This document shows positions 9,378-17,715 of a stretch of DNA of 64,000 nt, in pieces. Numbering within the stretch: position 1 is the stretch's first letter; every line of letters starts with the position of its first letter. The position numbers were made by a program, and so were the translations under genes. Source of the stretch: Alphaproteobacteria bacterium (GTDB taxonomy: Bacteria; Pseudomonadota; Alphaproteobacteria; Rickettsiales; SXRF01); contig JAGVLO010000004.1 of the NCBI GenBank assembly GCA_020049775.1, positions 1 through 64,000 of the forward strand, written 5' to 3'. Under the pieces are notes generated by a model, which ran no database searches, was not told the origin of the DNA, and worked only from the letters and a program-made list of their open reading frames with translations.

Positions 9378-9448
9378 TCGTTTTGTGCTATCGCTGCGGA
9401 TTATCAGCATTATATATTCATTAACATTCAAGTGGTAGTGTGCAACGT

Positions 9449-9946
9449 ATGCCTCATGACGCAAGAGATATAGCCAACTTTCTCCTTGATTATGCCGAGG
9501 ACAAAGGCACATCGCTTACTATCATGGCACTGCTGAAGCTCATCTATTTTGCGCACGGATGGCATCTCGCACGGTACGAGCAACCGCTAGTTAAAAATGC
9601 GTTTGAGGCATGGCAATATGGTCCGGTCGTGCGAGCTGTTTATGAATCTTTCAGCGAGAGCGGCAAGAAGCCTATAACTATACGCGCATGTAAGTTTGAT
9701 CCGGTTAAAGCTAAATACTCGCGAGCCACATACAACCTGACTGCCGAGGAACGGGCTCTTCTCCAGAACGTGTTTGAAGCGTACGCCTATTTTCATGCTT
9801 TCAAGCTGTCTGATATGACGCACGAAGAGAATTCGCCGTGGCACATGATTTGGAACAATGTGGACTCATCATCGCGCCCTGGGATGCAGATATCCAATAG
9901 CAGTATTAAGGAACACTTTCAGCGTCACGCATCGGTTGCTCATTAG
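9449..9946 (+). CDS. Panacea-domain (SocA/GepA-like, DUF4065) antitoxin
   Basis: This 165-residue protein matches the Panacea/DUF4065 fold. It has the N-terminal helix DIANFLLDYAEDKG, then LTIMALLKLIYFAHGWHLA, and the diagnostic EAWQYGPVVRAVYESF segment. Panacea domains are promiscuous antitoxins that neutralise diverse neighbouring toxins, or proteolytic adaptors as in SocA. ATG 9449 is preferred; GTG 9440 adds three residues. The next gene lies 57 bp downstream in the same direction and is the candidate toxin. Confidence 0.85.
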   Translation: MPHDARDIANFLLDYAEDKGTSLTIMALLKLIYFAHGWHLARYEQPLVKNAFEAWQYGPVVRAVYESFSESGKKPITIRACKFDPVKAKYSRATYNLTAEERALLQNVFEAYAYFHAFKLSDMTHEENSPWHMIWNNVDSSSRPGMQISNSSIKEHFQRHASVAH

Positions 9947-10003
9947 ACTTGCGCCACGACGGGTGTTCCAGTAACATATTCTGGTCGAAAATAGGATCAG
10001 CAT

Positions 10004-10696
10004 ATGAAAAAAACCTTACCGCATCTTCCGCACATTGCTAAAGCGATTCGTCCCACGGTTGCTGAGACCGTAAAGGCGTTACATAAGCTTGATCAGGGGA
10101 TTCCTCTATTCAGCTATCGCACTGTCATGAACATGGCGCATCCACTATACAGTGGTAAGATCAGTCTTGATGCAGCCGTCGCTACCTGCGCACGCATAAA
10201 GGACGCGCAGGGGGCAAAATCAAATGAAGAAGTAGCTCGGATACTGCACGCCGATGCTCAAAAAGCATCCTATATGTGCCATCCGCTCAAAGACCGCCTT
10301 TTTCATATTCGTCACGATCTGGCCATTCCGGTACGCCCGCGCTTGTTCTTTGTAAAGGATGGGCTGGTTCATATTTTCTGGCTACAGCCGTGGAAGCTTT
10401 TTGACCTGACCGAAGAGCAACACGGCATCATAGCCTCCGTCATCAAAAATACTTTCGTTGTAGATGATTTTGAGAATGCACGTCTTTATATGCTCGACAC
10501 TAGTGCCCCAGATAAGGCCTCAGAGCGTCAGCCAGAAGTTTACGGATTCGATGATCTGCCGATATTGTCTTATGGCCAGCTGAAGGATGTGTTCGATAGA
10601 TTTGCTGCCGCGTATGATATTTTCATTGCGAATCGCAGGCCAAAGCCCGCTCGTCATCAAGAGGCTGTTGTCAGCCTTCAAGGCGAGTTGCTCTAG
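10004..10696 (+). CDS. Unknown protein, candidate partner of the Panacea antitoxin
   Basis: A 230-residue soluble protein I do not recognise. It has a basic N-terminus, a central VRPRLFFVKDGLVHIFWLQPWKLFDLTEEQHGII-type beta/alpha segment, and a C-terminal YDIFIANRRPKPARHQE. No signal peptide, membrane segment or known toxin catalytic motif is visible. Position directly after a Panacea gene inside an islet makes a toxin role plausible. Confidence 0.7.
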   Translation: MKKTLPHLPHIAKAIRPTVAETVKALHKLDQGIPLFSYRTVMNMAHPLYSGKISLDAAVATCARIKDAQGAKSNEEVARILHADAQKASYMCHPLKDRLFHIRHDLAIPVRPRLFFVKDGLVHIFWLQPWKLFDLTEEQHGIIASVIKNTFVVDDFENARLYMLDTSAPDKASERQPEVYGFDDLPILSYGQLKDVFDRFAAAYDIFIANRRPKPARHQEAVVSLQGELL

Positions 10697-10852
10697 ATAA
10701 CCCAAGACATCATATTGCCACGACTAGGCGTGCTGGCGCTGGTGAGGAGAAAGCGATGTTATTTATAAGCGTGAGCCAGAATCACTGAGCCCACAAAAGC
10801 GTTATAGATTGAGCCTGTCCCTATGAGGCAACTGGCCTTAAAGTCGGGTGTA

Positions 10853-10927
10853 TTACAGAGTGTATACTGTTAAACAGTTATTTACTTACATGCTATATTA
10901 TGTAATAATGATAATCTGTTACAGAGT
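10853..10927 (+). promoter_or_regulatory. Promoter/operator region of the mobile mystery pair
   Basis: TTACAGAGT occurs twice (10853-10861, 10919-10927). Two inverted repeats are present: CTGTT-A-AACAG at 10867-10877 and CTGT-T-ACAG at 10916-10924. They bracket a plausible promoter (TTTACT 10881-10886, TAATAA 10903-10908). This arrangement fits repression by the HTH protein encoded just downstream. Confidence 0.45.
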
Positions 10928-10938
10928 ACAGGGTGTAT

Positions 10939-11391
10939 ATGAATAAAAAACTTAAGCGTTTACAAATAGTTATGCTTGACCGGCACTTGGCGGGCGTAGA
11001 AATCAGCCCGCGCCCGTCGGATGGCTGGCTACGGGCTATGCGCAGGGCGCTCGGTATGAGCACGCGGCAACTTGCGCAGCGCATGAGGATCACCCAACAA
11101 TCGGCTGACCGGCTGGAACGCAACGAGCTTGATGACTCCATCACGCTTAAGCGTTTACGCGCGGCTGCAGAAGCTATTGGCTGCCAGCTGGTCTATGTGT
11201 TAGTTCCCGAAGCGGGGAGTATTGAGGGTACGCTACGCGTTCAGGCGATGAAGAAAGCGCGCGCGCTGATCGATCCGGTTAATCGTACGATGGTGCTTGA
11301 ATCACAAGGCGTGGGCAAGCTGGAGGAAAAAATCCGCGAGAAGGCAGAGGAATTCATGCAGAATCCCAACCCCCGCCTATGGGATGAGTGA
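10939..11391 (+). CDS. Mobile mystery protein A (XRE-type HTH, likely antitoxin)
   Basis: A 150-residue protein with a helix-turn-helix at about 30-80 (WLRAMRRALGMSTRQLAQRMRITQ and QSADRLERNE). It is then followed by a mobile mystery A-like C-terminal part rich in Lys/Glu. In known pairs this gene immediately precedes a Fic-domain partner. ATG 10939 is chosen over GTG 10933. Its TGA overlaps the ATG of the next gene (TGATG), so the two are translationally coupled. Likely role: repressor and antitoxin. Confidence 0.88.
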   Translation: MNKKLKRLQIVMLDRHLAGVEISPRPSDGWLRAMRRALGMSTRQLAQRMRITQQSADRLERNELDDSITLKRLRAAAEAIGCQLVYVLVPEAGSIEGTLRVQAMKKARALIDPVNRTMVLESQGVGKLEEKIREKAEEFMQNPNPRLWDE

Positions 11392-11981
11392 TGCAGTATC
11401 ATTACATTGTGGGCCAAACTCCACTAGATGAGGAAGAAAAGCGCGGATTGATTCCCAGCCTGATAACGCGCGGTGAGCTGGATGAGTGGGAAGAAGAGAA
11501 TATCCTGATTGCACGGGAGTGGATATTGCGCAGGCAAACACTTTCACGCCTTGACCTGATTAACGAGGAAATGCTCATAAATCTACATAAGCGCATGTTC
11601 GATAATGTGTGGCGCTGGGCTGGCCGATATCGGCAGTCGGACAAAAACATTGGCGTCCGCTATGTCGAAATTCCGCAAGAGCTACATGTCCTGTTAGACG
11701 ATGCGCGGTATTGGATGGAGCATCAGACCTTTTCCATCCCGGAACTTGCCACGCGCTTGCATCACCGTTTGGTAAAGATTCATCTCTTCCCAAATGGCAA
11801 TGGTCGCCATGCTCGATTGATTGCCGATGCTCTGGTCGCAAAGCATGAGGAATCTCCTCTGACGTGGGGAGGTGGCGATTTAAGCAGGCCGGAGGAACTA
11901 CGCCAACGTTATATCGCCAGTCTAAGGGCAGCTGACTGTGGTGATTACGGGGCGTTGGTTGCCTTCGCCACCGCTTACTAG
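11391..11981 (+). CDS. Mobile mystery protein B (Fic/Doc domain, likely toxin)
   Basis: A 196-residue Fic protein. The N-terminal part (TPLDEEEKRGLIPSLITRGELDEWEEENI) is characteristic of mobile mystery B. The Fic active site HLFPNGNGRHAR is intact around residues 130-141, with the catalytic His and phosphate-binding NGNGR. Fic enzymes usually transfer AMP or another phosphate-containing group to protein hydroxyls. The upstream HTH partner supports a toxin-antitoxin role. Confidence 0.9.
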   Translation: MQYHYIVGQTPLDEEEKRGLIPSLITRGELDEWEEENILIAREWILRRQTLSRLDLINEEMLINLHKRMFDNVWRWAGRYRQSDKNIGVRYVEIPQELHVLLDDARYWMEHQTFSIPELATRLHHRLVKIHLFPNGNGRHARLIADALVAKHEESPLTWGGGDLSRPEELRQRYIASLRAADCGDYGALVAFATAY

Positions 11982-12006
11982 ATGCCGCTCCTCTAGGCCG
12001 CCAAAC

Positions 12007-12354
12007 TTATGGGAGTTCTGCTTTACGAGTTAAGCGAACAGGTAGCTGAATATCGATTCCCACCCGCTGCATATGCCCAGCTATTACGTTATTGGTAATC
12101 TTCCCGGATAGTATTATCGAGAAGTTGTCGGCCTTATCACCCCATGCGCTTTGCCACGCAGGATCATGCCTCACAACCTGAATGTTTGCGGACAACTGAT
12201 CTTTGTCGATGTTAAACGTGCCGACATAGTAATATCCGCTGTCGCCGCCGAAGACCCGAGTGGTCTCCAGAACAGCGACGCCGCCGTTGGTGTACTGTTG
12301 ACCGGCTGCATCGCCAAACTCAACAACGTACAACGCTTCCACATTATTGTTCAT
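12007..12354 (-). CDS. GrlR-like regulatory protein
   Basis: This 115-residue protein has the GrlR beta-barrel pattern: ALYVVEFGD at the start, VFGGDSGYYYVGTF in the middle, and a later FSIILSGKITNN strand. GrlR is a small lipocalin-like inhibitor of the type III secretion activator GrlA in enteropathogens. Homologues are widespread in bacteria without that system, so the target here is unknown. It is the last gene before the right islet boundary and is convergent to the Fic gene. Confidence 0.75.
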   Translation of the reverse strand: MNNNVEALYVVEFGDAAGQQYTNGGVAVLETTRVFGGDSGYYYVGTFNIDKDQLSANIQVVRHDPAWQSAWGDKADNFSIILSGKITNNVIAGHMQRVGIDIQLPVRLTRKAELP

Positions 12355-12560
12355 GCAATTAAGAATGGATATCAGTAGCGAGAGACAATGGCGGACAGTT
12401 TAGTCTCAAGTATTCGTGTTGTGATGAGATATAGGTAGTGAAATAGATATAAATATACGCGTAAAAGGAGAAGTGCTTGGGGTATGAAACAGGGGTACAA
12501 ACTCTGATGTGATGATAAGAGTGCGTGGTTTGTAAAGCGCTTACTTTATTCTGTGGTTGA

Positions 12561-12574
12561 TGTCGCCTCCACCA
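12561..12574 (+). repeat. Right attachment-like copy of the tRNA-Ala 3' end
   Basis: TGTCGCCTCCACCA matches the end of the tRNA gene exactly. Upstream sequence (CTGTGGTTGA) does not match the tRNA, so this is not a tRNA gene. The gene-free stretch 12355-12761 otherwise holds the terminator at 12585 and AT-rich upstream DNA of the next gene. Confidence 0.75.
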
Positions 12575-12584
12575 CTTTCCCGAT

Positions 12585-12609
12585 AACCGGCCGCTGAGCC
12601 GGTTTTTTT
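12585..12609 (+). terminator. Rho-independent terminator, probably the original tRNA-Ala terminator
   Basis: AACCGGC (12585-12591) pairs perfectly with GCCGGTT (12598-12604) around CGCTGA, followed by a run of T. It lies 11 bp after the right copy of the tRNA end and has no other gene to serve. Confidence 0.85.
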
Positions 12610-12761
12610 GTTTGCGCTCCGGCGGCCTATGTAGCCTTATTAAATAAAAACAAATGATTAAATCATATTTTTAGGGCGGCGCTTCCCCAAAATGTCATAA
12701 TTATCTTAATGATTTTTTATTATTATAGGGTAGTTTTGAATATCACATTATCCAAGGCACT

Positions 12762-13868
12762 ATGACCGCACTGACCGTTGATACTGAAAAAGAACTGAAA
12801 AACGCTACCGCGCCGCAACAGGAAGAGCCTGCGGCGGGCGTTGTCGGCGGTCTGAAAAGCAAAAGCCTGAAAGCGGCTGGTGTAGGATTTTTGCTGGCTG
12901 ACGCTGCGCTGATTACCTCCGGTCTGATGTCCAAGGATAAGGGTATATGGTTTGCAGGGCTTTGCGGCTTATCGGCGGGTGCGGTTGGCACGCGCTATGG
13001 CAACCCGAAAGCAGAAAAACAGCTGGAACTGGTGGAGCGCCGCCTTGGACAATATTTAAAGCGTCAAGGCGTAGAAATACCCCAGAACCCGACCACAGAG
13101 AACATGACCAAAGAAGGCGGCCTGCTCGACCATATTGAATCCTTCCTGTATAAGTACCCCTCACAGGTGATGAACGCGTTTTATTCCATGATCGGCATTT
13201 CCTTTGCTGGCACTGCGATTGGCATGCCAAAAGAGGCAGGCATGTGGCAAAAAGCATCGCTCTTTACTTCCGGTGCATTGTTAATAGCGGGTGCGTTAAG
13301 TGGTTTGCTGATTCATGAGAAAAAGCCTGATCCTAGTAATCCGCCACAAGGCACGCTGCAAAAAGCGTGGAGCTGGATTCAGGAAAAGCCGCTTCGTCTT
13401 ACCGGAACACTCTTTAATGCCAACCAAGTATTTCTTGGTTTAAATGCGCTTGAGCAGCACAGGAAAAACCCAGACAGTTATGCCTATATCCCTAAGCTGG
13501 CGGCTGTAGCGTTCTTCACGTTCGGCAACACCATGATGGCAATGACCTCTAAAGAACATGGCGGCAAGGGCAACAGCATGGACGACGCCACCAAGGAAAA
13601 GCTGGCCGAGTCGGCGGCGCTGGTCATTCTCGCGCAGCCCAAGCAGATGCAGGATAATTTGCTGGAGCATGTGTCCGGCTATCTTGCCACCGAGGCCTAT
13701 GTCAGCATGTCTGCCAAAGACATCAGCTCTATGCTTAAAAAGAAGCTGGAAGAGGTGAGGGCCGCGCATCCCGAACTGCAGCAACCTATGCAACAATCTG
13801 GCCAAAAATCGGATTGGCAGGCAAAGGTTAATGACTCCAAGGGCGCAGCTGTCCAGCCCTCCCTCTAA
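12762..13868 (+). CDS. Multi-pass membrane protein of unknown function
   Basis: 368 residues. After an acidic N-terminus come hydrophobic, Gly/Ala-rich segments at about 32-80, 135-185 and 240-270 that look like paired membrane helices (GVGFLLADAALITSGLM; IGISFAGTAIGMP; LFTSGALLIAGALSGLLI). The C-terminal 90 residues are soluble and charged. I do not recognise the family. The AT-rich upstream region fits a promoter of its own. Confidence 0.75.
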   Translation: MTALTVDTEKELKNATAPQQEEPAAGVVGGLKSKSLKAAGVGFLLADAALITSGLMSKDKGIWFAGLCGLSAGAVGTRYGNPKAEKQLELVERRLGQYLKRQGVEIPQNPTTENMTKEGGLLDHIESFLYKYPSQVMNAFYSMIGISFAGTAIGMPKEAGMWQKASLFTSGALLIAGALSGLLIHEKKPDPSNPPQGTLQKAWSWIQEKPLRLTGTLFNANQVFLGLNALEQHRKNPDSYAYIPKLAAVAFFTFGNTMMAMTSKEHGGKGNSMDDATKEKLAESAALVILAQPKQMQDNLLEHVSGYLATEAYVSMSAKDISSMLKKKLEEVRAAHPELQQPMQQSGQKSDWQAKVNDSKGAAVQPSL

Positions 13869-13926
13869 GAATTATTTACAATTCCATTTGGCCTGCTAGG
13901 TTGGGGCTTCTTCGGAGAAACCCCGC

Positions 13927-15300
13927 ATGTCCAGAATGACTTTACCCATGCCGCAGAATATTGCCGACAGAGTTGCCCGATATTTCAAATTCGAGCAATA
14001 CGGCACCAATTTTTCCACAGAAATGCTGGCTGGCTTTTCCACGTACCTGAGCCTGCTTTATATATTTATTGTCAACCCTGCCATTCTTGCGCAGGCAGGC
14101 ATCGACCCGCAATCGGCGTTGTTTGCAACGGCGGTCGCCGCATCACTTGCGACACTGGCCATGGGGCTGTGGGCTAACTTGCCGTTTGCAGTAGCGCCCG
14201 GCCTGACCATGAACAGCTACTTTGTGTTCGTAGTGTGCCACCAGATGGGCTTTACATGGCAGCAGGCCTTAGCGGCGGTGTTTATGTCCGGCGTCATTTG
14301 CCTGATACTGACGGCGCTTCCGGTGCGGCAGGCGATTATCGATTCTATTCCCATCGGGCTGAAGCGCGCCATCACCGCCACCATTGGTATCTTTGTGGCC
14401 ACTATCGGTCTGTACCTCGCCAAACTGATAACCTTCATGCCTTCCGGCTGGATTGATTTCACAGCCATCGGCACTCAGCAGCTGGCAAGCCCGCTGGCCA
14501 TTGTGCTTTATGCTGGGTTGGCCGTATCGGTGGTGCTGGGCTGGAAGCGCCTTAATTTCCACGCCGGTATGCTTGTGGCGATTATCGTGGCGGCAATCAC
14601 ACATCACCAGATTGTGCCGCCGAGCGATGAGCCTTTGATCGCCAGCGGCAACGTGCTGGCATCGTTCGGACAGCTCGATTTCTCGGTGTTTTTCCATAGC
14701 GAATTCTGGGTGCCGGTGCTGGTGTTTTTCGTGCTTTGCTTCTTTGAGGGCATTGGCGGTTTTATCGGCATGACCACCAATACCAGCATTCAGGACAAGG
14801 ACGGCAACGTGCCGAACATGACCAAAGGCTTGTGGGTGGACGGCGCGGCAACGGTCGGCGGTTCGGTGCTTGGCACTTCGAGCCTGATTATTTTTGTGGA
14901 AAGCGCCGTGGGCATCCGCGCCGGCGGGCGCACTGGCTTTACCGCCGTGGTTTGCGCACTGCTGATGGCGCTGGGTGTGTGGGCGAGTTTCTATTTCTCT
15001 TCCATCCTTACACTTGTTCCGGCAACGGCGTCGGCAGGCGTGCTTATTTATGTCGGTTACCTTATTGCATCAGGCGCGGTCGAGTCGCGTAATGTTGACG
15101 GATTGACGTATTTTGACCTCGGCGTGGCGCTGGTGATGAGCCTGATAGCGCTGGGTACATTCAGCCTTGATAAGTCGCTGGCCTTTGGTATTTGGGCCTA
15201 TTTCCTGCGCAGTTTTGTACCAAACCGTGGGCAAAAACCGGCCTGGTGGCTGGGTGCTATTGCGTTGGCGCTGACGGCTGCAGTGGCATTTAGCCGTTAA
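13927..15300 (+). CDS. NCS2 purine permease, AzgA type
   Basis: A 457-residue inner-membrane transporter of the AzgA-like (COG2252) branch, which takes up adenine, guanine or hypoxanthine with protons. It has the N-terminal EMLAGFSTYLSLLYIFIVNPAIL, the substrate-site APGLTMNSYF, and FFEGIGGFIGMTTNTSIQDKDGNVPNM characteristic of the family, plus about a dozen hydrophobic segments. Substrate specificity cannot be fixed from sequence alone. Confidence 0.93.
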   Translation: MSRMTLPMPQNIADRVARYFKFEQYGTNFSTEMLAGFSTYLSLLYIFIVNPAILAQAGIDPQSALFATAVAASLATLAMGLWANLPFAVAPGLTMNSYFVFVVCHQMGFTWQQALAAVFMSGVICLILTALPVRQAIIDSIPIGLKRAITATIGIFVATIGLYLAKLITFMPSGWIDFTAIGTQQLASPLAIVLYAGLAVSVVLGWKRLNFHAGMLVAIIVAAITHHQIVPPSDEPLIASGNVLASFGQLDFSVFFHSEFWVPVLVFFVLCFFEGIGGFIGMTTNTSIQDKDGNVPNMTKGLWVDGAATVGGSVLGTSSLIIFVESAVGIRAGGRTGFTAVVCALLMALGVWASFYFSSILTLVPATASAGVLIYVGYLIASGAVESRNVDGLTYFDLGVALVMSLIALGTFSLDKSLAFGIWAYFLRSFVPNRGQKPAWWLGAIALALTAAVAFSR

Positions 15301-15440
15301 ACAACAGCCCTACTCAGTTGATATATATGCGCTTATCGCGAGTGTAGCCACGATTTGCGGCGAGTTTCCATGCCTATTACAAACTGCTGATATTCTGAAA
15401 ATAAAATAGTATAATAGATGAAACACTCAGGTGATGTGCA

Positions 15441-15722
15441 ATGCGTAATTCCCGTACCAAACTGCTTATTTCATTAGGCCTGATTTTTCTGGCAACACTA
15501 TTTGCATGTGTTGCAGTCGATGATGCATGGGCGGGCAAAAAAAAGCGCAAGAAACCTCCTCCTATTGCTCCGGAAATGAAGGATACCATGACGCCTGCCT
15601 ACTTGCAGCGCATTGTGCAGGAAGATAAGGCGCAGGATAAAGGCGTTATCGAGGAAGAAGAATATACTCCAGAGCCACCAAAAATATCTAACTGGCTATC
15701 GGAAATGACCAAGCCGGATTAG
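15441..15722 (+). CDS. Small secreted basic/acidic protein, unknown
   Basis: 93 residues with a signal peptide (LLISLGLIFLATLFACVAV, cleavage near DAWA-GK). A KKKRKKPPP patch and an acidic, proline-containing tail follow. AGGTGA precedes the ATG at good spacing. No known domain. Confidence 0.65.
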   Translation: MRNSRTKLLISLGLIFLATLFACVAVDDAWAGKKKRKKPPPIAPEMKDTMTPAYLQRIVQEDKAQDKGVIEEEEYTPEPPKISNWLSEMTKPD

Positions 15723-15801
15723 CCAGCGCCTGCACCAAATATTTGCAGATTGATCTGGTTTTGATTTAATTCACAGAAGCGTAATGTCGCCTGAGAGGCA
15801 A

Positions 15802-16164
15802 TCAGCGGTGCTTGGCAGAGGCCGCTTTGAGTGCTTCTGCCTGAAGCGACTCGCTGATGAGGTGGTTACTGGTGCCGCCGCTGGCATTTTCGGAAAGCGC
15901 CATCGCTACATTGCCCAAAGCACTTTCCGGTAATTTGATAATGCTGTTGGTGCTTAGGAAAAAGCGCGATTTTATTTTATCAGGAATAGTGCGGTATGCT
16001 TCTGACGTGGTGACATTGACGGGTGTCATGTCCTGAAGATGCACCTTGACCTGTACGGCCGCTGCTTCCCCGCGGCATACGACATAGGTGGCGTTGTTTG
16101 TGGTGACCAGCGCCATGACGGCTCTGCTACTGGTTTCAAAATCCTTGTCGATGAATTTGGCCAT
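15802..16164 (-). CDS. Hypothetical protein, 120 aa
   Basis: A small soluble protein with alternating hydrophobic strands (AVMALVTTNNATYVVCRGEAAAVQVKVHL) and an Ala-rich C-terminal helix. No signal peptide, no recognised family. It stands alone, convergent to the small secreted protein. Confidence 0.6.
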   Translation of the reverse strand: MAKFIDKDFETSSRAVMALVTTNNATYVVCRGEAAAVQVKVHLQDMTPVNVTTSEAYRTIPDKIKSRFFLSTNSIIKLPESALGNVAMALSENASGGTSNHLISESLQAEALKAASAKHR

Positions 16165-16277
16165 ATACCTTGATGCGTAAGTAGTAATAACGATTCACAG
16201 TATAGCGTTAATTGTACGGTTTCTCAATAAAAGGCGCACGCTATGCCTGTCAGTCATTCTGGTGGAAGGCATTATAT

Positions 16278-16291
16278 TTGATATTAATCAA
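16278..16291 (+). promoter_or_regulatory. FNR/FixK/Anr-type binding site before the iron-uptake genes
   Basis: TTGATATTAATCAA is a perfect TTGAT-N4-ATCAA FNR-family box. A likely -10 (TATAGT, 16309-16314) follows about 25 bp later, close to a class II activation geometry. This predicts induction under low oxygen, when ferrous iron is available. Confidence 0.6.
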
Positions 16292-16438
16292 AGTGATAAT
16301 TCTTGTTATATAGTAGCCCTACCGGCCATATATTGCGCTTGATTTCTGTGCCGGAAATGATAGAAATGCCGCTTGTTGATAAGAATGATTCGCAGTATCA
16401 TTTATTGCTGATATATACAACCATTAGGAACATCGAAC

Positions 16439-16768
16439 ATGAACGCCGTAAAAAAACTTACTCTACTTGCTGCTCTGGTTGCGCTTCCTTACGCATCTGC
16501 TGTTGCAGCAGACTATACCATCATCATCAAGGACCATAAATTCACTCCGGCAGAGCTGAAACTGCCCGCCGGTGAAAAGCACAAGCTGATTGTTAAAAAC
16601 GAAGATGCAACACCTGAAGAATTTGAAAGCCACGATATGAAGCGTGAAAAGATTGTTGCCGGCAACAGCCAAATTACCGTCAATGTCGGGCCGCTCAAAG
16701 CCGGCACCTACAAGTATTTTGGTGAATTCAACCAGGCGACCGCGCAGGGCGTAATTATCGCTGAATAA
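16439..16768 (+). CDS. Periplasmic cupredoxin-like iron-uptake protein
   Basis: A 109-residue secreted protein: signal peptide to about residue 23 (AVAA-DY), then a single cupredoxin-like beta-sandwich (DYTIIIKDHKFTPAELKLPAG; DATPEEFESHD; AGTYKYFGEF). It resembles the cupredoxin domain of EfeO/FtrB-type proteins that work with FTR1 permeases. The usual blue-copper Cys is absent, so it probably binds Cu or Fe through His/Glu/Met rather than acting as an electron carrier. Followed 30 bp later by the permease gene. Confidence 0.85.
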   Translation: MNAVKKLTLLAALVALPYASAVAADYTIIIKDHKFTPAELKLPAGEKHKLIVKNEDATPEEFESHDMKREKIVAGNSQITVNVGPLKAGTYKYFGEFNQATAQGVIIAE

Positions 16769-16798
16769 GCCCTGATATATCAAACACAAGGAACTGCC

Positions 16799-17647
16799 AT
16801 GTTATCGACTGCCATCATTATCTTCCGTGAAATGCTTGAAATAGCGCTTATACTGGGCGTTGTTATGGCGGCTACGCGCGAACTTAAAGGCCGCATACGC
16901 TGGATATTGGGCGGCATTGCCGCGGGGCTTGCGGGCGCAGGTGTTGTGGCATTTTCGGCAGAGGCAATTGCGGGTGCCATGGCCGGTTCCGGTCAGGAAA
17001 TGTTCAATGCTATGATCCTGTTTACAGCAGCGTTGATGATTGGCTGGACATTGGTATGGGTGCGCCGCCACGCCCGCGAGATGACTGCACATTTTCGTGA
17101 TGTAGGCAAACAAGTGGGCGAGGGCAGGCTGCCGTTTTATTCGCTGTCCATGATTACCGGCCTTGCCATTTTGCGTGAGGGCTCGGAAATGGTGATGTTC
17201 ATTTATGCAGCGCTGGCCACCGGCCAGAATGTTGCTTTCGTTGTAGCAGGCAGCTTACTGGGCGGGGTTCTTGGCCTTATCGCAGGCGTGATGCTGTATA
17301 TGGGCCTTATCAAAATGTCAGCCAGATATATGCTCAATTTCACCAGTTGGGTATTGCTGCTGCTGGTGGCCGGACTTACGGCACATGCTGCGGGCTACCT
17401 GACCGCTGCCGGATATTTTGAAACCATGTCCGATCCTGTGTGGGATACGTCGTGGTTACTGGCAGAAAGCAGCCTGCTTGGTCAGACATTGCATACGCTG
17501 ATTGGTTATACCGAGCAACCTTCGGCCATACAGCTGATATTTTATGTGGGTACGTTTGTAACTCTCGGTTGGCTTAGTATGCGTGTTGGCAACCCTGTCA
17601 AAACGGCAGCAGGTACAGGTGCAACAACTGTTGGAAACCCTGCCTGA
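16799..17647 (+). CDS. FTR1-family iron permease
   Basis: A 282-residue inner-membrane protein with about seven hydrophobic segments and both FTR1 iron-binding motifs: REMLE at residues 10-14 and REGSE near 125. The family imports iron, usually with a partner that oxidises or delivers Fe(II). The cupredoxin gene upstream is the likely partner, as in FtrABCD or EfeUOB systems. AAGGA precedes the ATG. No DyP peroxidase or ferredoxin gene is adjacent, so the system is minimal. Confidence 0.93.
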   Translation: MLSTAIIIFREMLEIALILGVVMAATRELKGRIRWILGGIAAGLAGAGVVAFSAEAIAGAMAGSGQEMFNAMILFTAALMIGWTLVWVRRHAREMTAHFRDVGKQVGEGRLPFYSLSMITGLAILREGSEMVMFIYAALATGQNVAFVVAGSLLGGVLGLIAGVMLYMGLIKMSARYMLNFTSWVLLLLVAGLTAHAAGYLTAAGYFETMSDPVWDTSWLLAESSLLGQTLHTLIGYTEQPSAIQLIFYVGTFVTLGWLSMRVGNPVKTAAGTGATTVGNPA

Positions 17648-17665
17648 GTTTTATAAAACAGACAT

Positions 17666-17700
17666 AAAAAAGGGCAGCCAATAGCTGCCCTTTTTATTTT
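17666..17700. terminator. Bidirectional-looking terminator after the iron permease
   Basis: GGGCAGC (17672-17678) and GCTGCCC (17684-17690) pair perfectly, flanked by A-run and T-run. It can stop the permease transcript and also the convergent Cys-rich gene. Confidence 0.9.
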
Positions 17701-17715
17701 CAGTAACGGATAACG

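Larger units (their letters stand above)
9170..12574. mobile_element. Small genomic islet inserted at tRNA-Ala, no integrase
   Basis: The segment between the two 14-bp copies holds only accessory-type genes: Panacea antitoxin, unknown partner, mobile mystery A and B, and GrlR-like protein. The left copy completes the tRNA. Directly beyond the right copy sits a strong terminator that fits as the original tRNA terminator, displaced by the insertion. No integrase or excisionase is seen, so the element is either a remnant or mobilised in trans. Confidence 0.7.
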
